Notes under the pieces: model-generated | Seen by the model: only the letters and a program-made list of their open reading frames with translations | Databases searched by the model: none | Told to the model about the DNA's origin: nothing | In this document: positions 57,001 through 64,000 of the stretch, piece after piece | Layout: the number at the start of each line of letters is the position of its first letter | How positions within the stretch are numbered: position 1 is the stretch's first letter | Source of the DNA: Gordionus sp. m RMFG-2023 | Taxonomy: Eukaryota > Nematomorpha > Gordioida > Chordodea > Parachordodidae | Length of the DNA stretch: 64,000 nt | Assembly: GCF_954871325.1 (NCBI RefSeq) | Contig: NC_088779.1 | Location: 18,354,846-18,418,845, forward strand | Direction: 5' to 3' | Made by a program: the position numbers and the translations under genes

Positions 57001-60000
57001 GCTTTATATATCTGGATTTATATAATTTTTTAAAAATTTAGGATGAAATGGAATTACCCAAGATCATTAAATTTGATTTGGAAAACTCCTTGACTCTGCC
57101 TTTTATACGAGTAAATTTGCCTATTTTTAACACTAGTAATTTAATATATCTTTCCCGTGCTAGCCGTCCTATTATGTGAATGATGAAATTAAAACTCTAA
57201 TTCAAAGATTTCTTCATCAGTAAATTCTAAAACTTTTTTACCTATAAATTTTTTTTTTCAAAGATATTTTACTTTGTATGATTCAAAAAATCGTATTGAA
57301 CTTTGTCACGCCTATGATGAAAATGTAAGCATATAGCATTTAACCTTATAAATAAAACTTTGTATTATTTACAAGAAACGAAAATTAATTGTACAATTAA
57401 ATAATTAAGAACTTATTAACTAATAATAACCCATTTTAATTAATTTATATCAGAGACCTTTAAAAGTACCATTTGCACTGCCAGGCCCGGATTTTTTTTT
57501 TCAAAAATTTTTTACGGCTCAGAATTTTTTAAAATTATATTCTACCTGATATATACAAAAAATTCACCTATTCGGTATTTTATTATATTTTTCAGCCAAT
57601 ATTATCATTAATAAGCAAGCATATTCATATTTATCTTTTTTTATTCTAAACAGATATTTATTATATTATACATTGATACTAGAAAAAAATTCTGTAAATA
57701 ATATTTTGAGAATATACTATATTAATTATAATTATAAAAAAAATAAAACTGATATTTATAAAAATGGAAGTAAATAATATTTTTAGAATATACTATATTA
57801 TATTTATAAAAAAAATAAAACTAATATTTATTAAAAAAAAATGGAAGTAAATAAAATTTTGAGAATATACTATATTATATATTGCATTTATAAAAATAAA
57901 ACTAATATTTATAAAAATGGAAATAAATTATATAATCATTATAACCATATTTAATTGACGAATATAATAATTCATGATGTATAAATTTAAAAAAAAGGCC
58001 GGCCGGTCCTAGGGCTGGGTCTGCAGGTCTCTGATTTATATAGAAAAGATTGAAATTTATTTTATAAATATAATGAATTCTCATTTAGTTATGAGTTATG
58101 AATAATAATTATAATTGTAATATCTTTATTATATTAAAACTTTATTATGTATGACTCCTTTATTATATTTACTTTTGACAAAATTAGGCATATTTTTCTC
58201 TAAGCAGTGGGGGCACCTCCGCATCATTCCTTAACAAGTAAATCTTAGTTTACATTTACTAGTAGTCATCTTTTTTTTTTACTAACGTTAGAAAACATTC
58301 CGATATCAAAACTTATCTGGTAGGAAGTCGAAATTTGGAAAGAATCAAAGACAAAGGTTATCATTTATATTTCATCGCCTGATGTTCATAGGGTTTCTAA
58401 TTAGGGTTACCAGATTTATTCAAATAAAAAGCGGGAGAATTTAACCATAATCTATAAAATAATTATTTTTTATATTAGAAATAATATAGATTCAAAATAT
58501 TGAAAAAATCAGTACATATTTTTATTTTCATTTTTTCAGAAGAATTTTTAATATTTTTTTGTTACATATTCTTTAAAATTATGTTTAATCATTAATTCCG
58601 ATTCTAAAGCTGATAAAGATAATCGATTACGATCCTTCCTCAATAAATTTTTAATTAGACTAAATATACTTTCTGAATCAGCGTTTGAATGTGTATTATA
58701 TAATTCTTTCGAGGTAAGGGGTCAAGGTAGCGCCGAGCTGGAATCAGCTCGCTTAGCATATGTTTTAAGTTAAAAAATCCCTATCGAAAATATCTAAAAT
58801 ATTATTGAAAGGTATTAATGAAGATAATTTATATTTTAATTGAGTTTTTAGCGTTTCTCAATTGAAATATGAGTGTCGTACTCAACATTTTTCATTATTA
58901 TTTTATTGATTGTAGAAGATGTATATAAAAATGTTTTTTATCTATTTAAAACGGGAACCGCATGAACGGGATATTGATATTTTTGAATTTTGGAAACTGA
59001 CTATTAAAATTATTTAGCAAAAAAAAGATAATTTATTTTTTTTAGATTTATGAATTAAATAATATTTTTAATTTTTATTCCGAAGACATTTTTGCACAAT
59101 CTCCATTTAATATTTATATTCGATTTTTGAATAAATCAATACAGCTGATTTTACATTCAAACCTGTAAAATTTGATTCGGGACAACATCATAGCCATTTG
59201 GGCATAGGATGAAAGAAAAAAAAATATCACGTTTGCCAATTTTTAAAATACAACATAAATTTAAATGACTTCCACAATTTTTGGTGATAATTTTATCGAA
59301 TCCAATTATTCGAAACTACTGAAAATCCAAAAAAGGATTGTCAACACAATTTATAATTTATAAACATAAAGGTTATTTCAAAAAATTTTAGATTAAATTT
59401 CGAAATATACTACTTTTACAACTGTGAGCCAAAATTTTTAGTAGGAATTCAAATAGAATATGAAATCAAAGTTAATTAGTATTTTTTTTATATCTAAATA
59501 ATGATTACTATTCTTTATTAAAGGATTTAAAAAGTTTTTATAAATAAAATTATTTTATAATTTTTGTAAAATAACGATTAGTTTTAAATTTCATTTCAAT
59601 GGAAATAATTTTAAAAAATAATTATGGTTCCTTTTGTGGGAACGCAATTAATTATTATATAATTTTTGAAAAATTACTCTAATAAAAGTATTACGAATAA
59701 AATTTGATATAATTTATTAAATGAAATAACACATTTAAAAATATTGATTTAAAAAAATCGGGCTGATTTAAATCAGATTGTAACAACAAAATAAATTCCT
59801 ATAAAAATCAGACGACGATTTTTAAATTATTCAAAGTTTTCACTTATTTATTCAATGGAAAAAAAATACATTTCCCCATTAGATCGAAGGAGAAAATATA
59901 TGCATCAAGGATGCGACAAAATAGCTTCATTTTTGAATCTTTTACCAGATACCATACACGACTATCCCTCTTTCGTTGTCGATGTTGTCTTATATACGGT

Positions 60001-63000
60001 TATTATAAATTTCTAAATAAAAATTTTAAAATTATTATGATAAAAAATTATAATGTAAACTTAATCATTTTTATAGATTTAATTAGCTTAGTTATAAAAC
60101 ATTTAAAAGTTTGTTTTAATTAATGATTACAATCTTGATTTTATAATGTAAATAGTGATTATAATGATAAATACAAAAATTTCATTTATATATTGCTTTT
60201 ATCTTTTGGCCTTATAAATATTTATAAAAAACATAATTTTATACATTTAGAATACCCTTTTGGTTTTTTCGCTTACTGGATTCTTCAAGGACTCAGGTAT
60301 ATTAAATTATTACCATATTATTAAATATTAACTAGTGGTCTGCAATGCTCAGGCTGAGTACGTTTGGAAATTTTTTATTTGGACCGAGCAAAAGAATTAA
60401 CGGGCTGGGCAAAAAAATTATTTTACTGGATTATTGAGGAATTCTAATATTTGATAGAAGTGATAATCCATAAGTGTTTTTAATTTAACCACTCCCTAGT
60501 ATTTTAAACAGTTGTTTAATTTGATATTTAACTTCATATATTTCGAGTTAGGCCTTGTATTTAAAAAAAACCAGACCGGGTAACCATAAATTGTAAACGG
60601 ATAGGCCAGGTACAATTTGACCGGGCTGGGCAAAAGCTAAAACCGGGCCGGGCCTGAAAATGTTTCCATTTGCAGACTTATAATAATTAATGAGTGTCAA
60701 TGTGATTATTAAATATGAAAAATATTAGAATCCAGCACCAGACCGAATGGTATCGGGGCTGGACCGGCTGTAACATCCTTTATAAAATATTGATATTTCC
60801 AGAATCATTGTTTTTTAACTTAGAATGAAAGGTTACAATCTTGTCATGAATATGGATATATATAAAATAAAAGTTTAGATCTTATCAAAAGCAGCAATAA
60901 TATTAATAAATATATCATCTTTAGAAAAGTTTAAACTATTAAGAATTAATATTCTTTGAAATATTATTTTTTTGTAAATATTTGAATTAGGAATTGTTTT
61001 TATAATTTTACTATTTATTTCGCTAAAGATTTTTTGTGTTTATAATTTTGTCACGTTATTAATCAGAGTGCAAACCACAAAATATAGACCTAATTTTATT
61101 TTAAATTAATTGTTTGTATGAAATTAATTCTTTATATTCTTTTTTATTTATTTTCTTTAAAATATTAATTGATTATATATAGTAGATAATTGTAGTAATA
61201 GGATATAATAAAATATTATAATTTCAAAGATTTATTTTGCTCTTAATAAACATTTATTGTCCGTCACTAGTATTGTAATAAGAGAATATCTTACATTCAA
61301 TGAACATCTTTACATTTTGTTTTCCCAATATTCCTTGTTTAAATAAAGTTAGCTAAAATTCCAATAAAAAAATCCAGGCTCCAATTTTTACCAAGCAGTA
61401 CCAGCATGGAATAAAAGATTTTTGATATATATAATATTCCCATTTCCAATAAATTTTCCCATTTTTGATAAAATTTTCTTGTTAAATTTCGGAATATATA
61501 TTTCTTGGATTATTTAATATTATTAAATGTACTTGAAAGGTAGATAATTTTCTTAAAATCAGTAAAATCTATTTTATACAACTTCTAATCTGTCAATAAA
61601 GTTTCACCACCATTTAAAAGTTATTTTTAGTTCAGAAATTTTATATAAGTAAATATAAGTTTTTCAATTGATCATTAAAGATTCACATTTATAAAAAAAT
61701 CGAGTTAGCCTTAATTGGATAGTTTTTCTGAATACCTAATGTTTAAACCAAATTTTATATACAAATTTTAAATTTTAACAGATTTTGTCTATCTATGTTT
61801 GGTTTATTAAATTTAACATTTACTGTACATGGAAGCAATCAATTATAAAAAAATATTTATTCATTTCAATTCTAATATTTTCATAATTTATTGCCTTAAC
61901 CTATTTAGTTAGGGTATATTATAAATAAATTGAGGTTTAGTGGGGAAAAACATTATAAATAAATTGAGGTTTAGTGGGGAAAAACTTGAGGGAGGATATG
62001 AATAGTGGAGGGATTATTGTCAGTTTTTACATTTTTTAGTTTCGACTATTATGATTGGGGAATGATTTTTTTTGACGGAATAAAGAAACCCACGAAGTCC
62101 CACACTTTATTTTTTTCCATTTGACCATGGGATGGTTGTAAATCATCAGGCCTAAGACTGTAGCATCTTCTGATAATTTATTTGGCTATAAAATAGTGTA
62201 TATATACTATTTGGATATTTCTAGAATCTTTGACTATAATTTCCCCCTTACTAAGAATGAGTTTTAATGGTGAACACAAAATTTGCTTTCATTTTGATCA
62301 ATTAGTTATAGCAAAAAATATTTATTTACTTTAAGTTAGATTTTCTCTAGTTCACCTTGCAGAAACAGTTTATCATAAATAAGGAGGCTATACTGAAATA
62401 AGCGAGACAAAATATGGATATGTTTTTTTGTAATAACAATTTTAAAACGGGGTTATTACTATGCCTTATACTCAGTGTTGCACCAAGGGTTAACATACAT
62501 AAATAGGTCTCCCCAAATATCAATCGTTAAATATTTTTGTTATAATAGAAAAAACGAAAAATATATTGTGATTGGCTTGAATTTACAAATTTGTAAAATA
62601 TAGAAACAATTGTTAAATTTACAAAAAAAAATATTTATTAACAAAAATTTATATTTTTGATAACTTTTCTGTGATTGGGAAATTTTACTAATATAGTTAT
62701 GTTTCTCTAATAAAAAATCATTTAAAGTGTTGATAAATTTTTTTATCTTAACTATGATTTAAAAAAAAATATTTAGCTAAACGAGAATTCGAAACTGGTC
62801 TTATACGTTATTTTTCTCGAACATTTTATACCATCCCATTTGGCCAAGGGTAATTTATTTTTTATTCTAAAAGATCGAAAAATATTTTTTATATTGATAA
62901 AATTTAATTAGATATAGATTGTATAAAAATTATATGTAATATACTCTAAATTTTATACTATATAAAGCATTAAGATTATCAATGACATGCTATACATAAT

Positions 63001-63465
63001 GCCACCAGCGCAAGATATGATCAAAGTATAAAATAACATATTCTATTTCCTTTTTAATTAATATTTTCTGTTTGTTGTTTTAAGAAAGCTTTCGTAAACA
63101 ATATTTCAACATCAACTAGTCAAAATTCATCAATTTTTTTAGAAAATCATATCAATCAGCCTTCTCACAATCCTTACATCATGCCTAGAGACAACCTTCA
63201 AATTCCACAGATTAATATCAATAACACAAATAGGATTAATCAGACAATTTTAGATACTGAACCTTCACCATCCCACAAAAATCAATTCTCTATTCATAAT
63301 GAACAACAAACCAGAATGCTCACTGCTTTTGCTTCAGAAACTGGCATGAATTTGGCTTGGGCTCAAAAATGCTTGATCGACAATGAGGGCAATTATGTTG
63401 AAGCAATGACCAATTTTAATAAATGCAAAGCGGAAGGAATTATTCCACCAGAAGCCTTTTCTTGA
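54013..63465 (+). CDS. nxf1: NXF1/TAP mRNA nuclear export factor, 20 exons, 618 aa
   Basis: Exons: 54013-54056, 54099-54243, 54286-54369, 54409-54528, 54559-54633, 54681-54750, 54793-54881, 54924-55031, 55159-55268, 56960-56996, 57042-57110, 57164-57219, 57264-57324, 58188-58237, 58292-58356, 59883-59998, 60251-60296, 62777-62849, 62968-63025, 63085-63465. All junctions are GT-AG and in phase, totalling 1,857 coding bases; human NXF1 is 619 aa. Residues about 59-145 form the RRM (WYKMIVPYGNKMGKEYLVNI, GNAFVFW). Leucine-rich repeats at about 165-300 include FIDLSSNKISYL and RKLTLSGNPLVKYY. The NTF2-like domain spans about 318-490 (FLHQYFTLYDSKNRIELCHA, DKIASFLNLLP, SFVVDVV, RYFSRTFYTIP), where NXT1 binds. 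The TAP-C/UBA-like domain that contacts FG nucleoporins is at 562-618 (RMLTAFASETGMNLAWAQKC). It exports bulk mRNA through nuclear pores. The start is the first ATG of its exon; an upstream coding exon is possible, since GKL precedes it in frame after an AG. Confidence 0.93.
55269..56959. other. NXF1 intron 9, 1.7 kb
   Basis: AT-rich sequence. I see no coding remnant or element end. It separates the last leucine-rich repeat exon from SAIRKIFPELEIL. Confidence 0.6.
57451..58033. mobile_element. hAT-type MITE in NXF1 intron 13
   Basis: 583 bp. The ends CAGAGACCT and AGGTCTCTG are inverted, with an exact 8-bp duplication ATTTATAT (57443-57450, 58034-58041). A TATATTA-rich segment of about 70 bp is repeated about three times inside (57700-57915). 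GC-rich subterminal words are GCCAGGCCCGG on the left and GGCCGGCCGGTCC on the right. It is non-coding and spliced out with the intron. Confidence 0.88.
58540..58715 (-). pseudogene. hAT transposase C-terminal fragment in NXF1 intron 15
   Basis: The minus strand reads YNTHSNADSESIFSLIKNLL and LRKDRNRLSLSALESELMIK, the C-terminal dimerisation motif (usually HSNADVERxFS) of a hAT transposase. An AATTAGGGTTACCAG end-like sequence lies at 58401, similar to the CAGGGTTGCCA ends of hAT-F. The rest of the element is not recognisable. Confidence 0.65.
58716..59882. other. Remainder of NXF1 intron 15
   Basis: AT-rich with no further feature recognised. Confidence 0.5.
60335..60680. mobile_element. 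MITE-like insertion in NXF1 intron 17
   Basis: GTGGTCTGCAATG at the left is mirrored by TTTGCAGAC at the right. GGGCTGGGC and GGGCCGGGCC words give a GC content well above the intron. Flanks are AT-only, so the target duplication is unclear. Confidence 0.5.
60681..62776. other. Remainder of NXF1 intron 17
   Basis: AT-rich. A 38-base unit containing ATTGAGGTTTAGTGGGGAAA is directly duplicated at about 61917-61987. A second AT-poor patch near 60725-60775 (GGGGCTGGACCGGCTG) may be another MITE edge. Confidence 0.5.
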
Positions 63466-63484
63466 TGATGACTTAGGCGTAAAC

Positions 63485-63490
63485 AATAAA
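63485..63490 (+). terminator. NXF1 polyadenylation signal
   Basis: AATAAA 20 bases after the NXF1 stop codon, followed by more A-rich sequence. It fits a very short 3' UTR, or further signals near 63555 are used. Confidence 0.5.
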
Positions 63491-64000
63491 ATAAAAAAAA
63501 ATTTGTTTATGCTACTTTATTATTATTACATTTGTAATAATATATTTCTATAAATAAATAAACGTATGCTTATTATTTAGTCGTAGAATTATATCGAATT
63601 TTTATTATTCCATGTGAATGAATGTAAATATTTATATAAAATATTTTATTAAAATAAAATATAATCTACAGTTAATAATTAGTAATCATCAATTATATAT
63701 AGAATTTTGTCATATGAGGTTCTTTAAATTTATTTTACACACATTTTCAAAATTTAGCGTGAAATTGTTATGTAGGATCTAAACAGATCAAAATGGAAAT
63801 TGCAGTTAATTAAAATCGAATGGAAATATTAAAAAATTTGCGTATAAAGAACTTGAAATATTTTTTAAAAAAATCGTAAACTAAGTGTCTAAAATATTTC
63901 TTTGTCCTATAGAGAGCCTTGGATTGATAAAATAATTTGATCTTCATATTTGTTTACCCATTCTATGGCAAAGGTAAAAAAAATTTTGGATTACCAGCAA
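63491..64000. other. Flank downstream of NXF1
   Basis: AT-rich, no gene recognised. Confidence 0.4.

Noticed and set aside
57454-57483. Apparent NXF1 exon RPLKVPFALP
   Set aside because: It lies inside the 57451-58033 MITE, has no donor, and breaks the phase. The exon 58188-58237 (AYFSLSSGGTSASFLN) fits position and phase exactly.
59911-60123. 70-codon plus-strand ORF
   Set aside because: It is an out-of-frame reading across NXF1 exon 59883-59998 and the next intron.

Overview
The window is AT-rich eukaryotic nuclear DNA and is almost entirely built from transposable elements. Two small unrecognised genes are embedded in it, and one large conserved gene, the mRNA export receptor NXF1/TAP, occupies the right end (about 54.0-63.5 kb). 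The NXF1 gene has metazoan-type domain order, GT-AG introns that are mostly 30-60 bases, and standard stop codons. With the mix of Ty3/gypsy, Helitron, MULE, hAT and APE-type LINE elements, this points to an invertebrate animal with an AT-rich, repeat-rich genome and very short introns. I cannot name the species.

Layout. (1) 1-14.3 kb: a minus-strand Helitron whose N-terminal part is encoded by an array of repeated small exons. It is interrupted by two Ty3/gypsy retrotransposons: Gypsy-A (160-4567) with identical LTRs, and Gypsy-B (7513-13139) with nearly identical LTRs and a poly-A target duplication. (2) 14.75-15.4 kb: a gag-protease-RT scrap of a third gypsy-like element. (3) 15.43-23.82 kb: an 8.4 kb foldback-type MULE. 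Its inverted ends are arrays of a 289-bp repeat, about 5 units on the left and 15 on the right, around a truncated MULE transposase. (4) 24.4-30.2 kb: three or four successive 5'-truncated copies of one LINE family, one carrying a hAT-type MITE. (5) 30.4-30.7 kb: a two-exon, 86-aa gene of unknown function. (6) 31-39.5 kb: decayed hAT elements, MITEs with clear 8-bp target duplications, and a 1.3 kb MULE carrying only an N-terminal transposase domain. (7) 39.5-45 kb: gypsy integrase and LTR remnants split by a 3.7 kb hAT element (hAT-F1). (8) 45.3-47.9 kb: a fairly well preserved BED-type hAT transposase. (9) 48.05-51.19 kb: a second member of the hAT-F family. Both members contain two opposed partial transposase copies. 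(10) 52.27-52.62 kb: a second two-exon small gene. (11) 54.0-63.5 kb: NXF1 in 20 exons, whose codon phases join without a break to give 618 residues. MITEs and hAT remnants sit only in its introns.

The most unusual items are the foldback MULE with dimeric, higher-order satellite-like ends, the Helitron exon array, and the hAT-F family with inward-facing partial transposases. All similarity statements come from recognised motifs, not from database searches.
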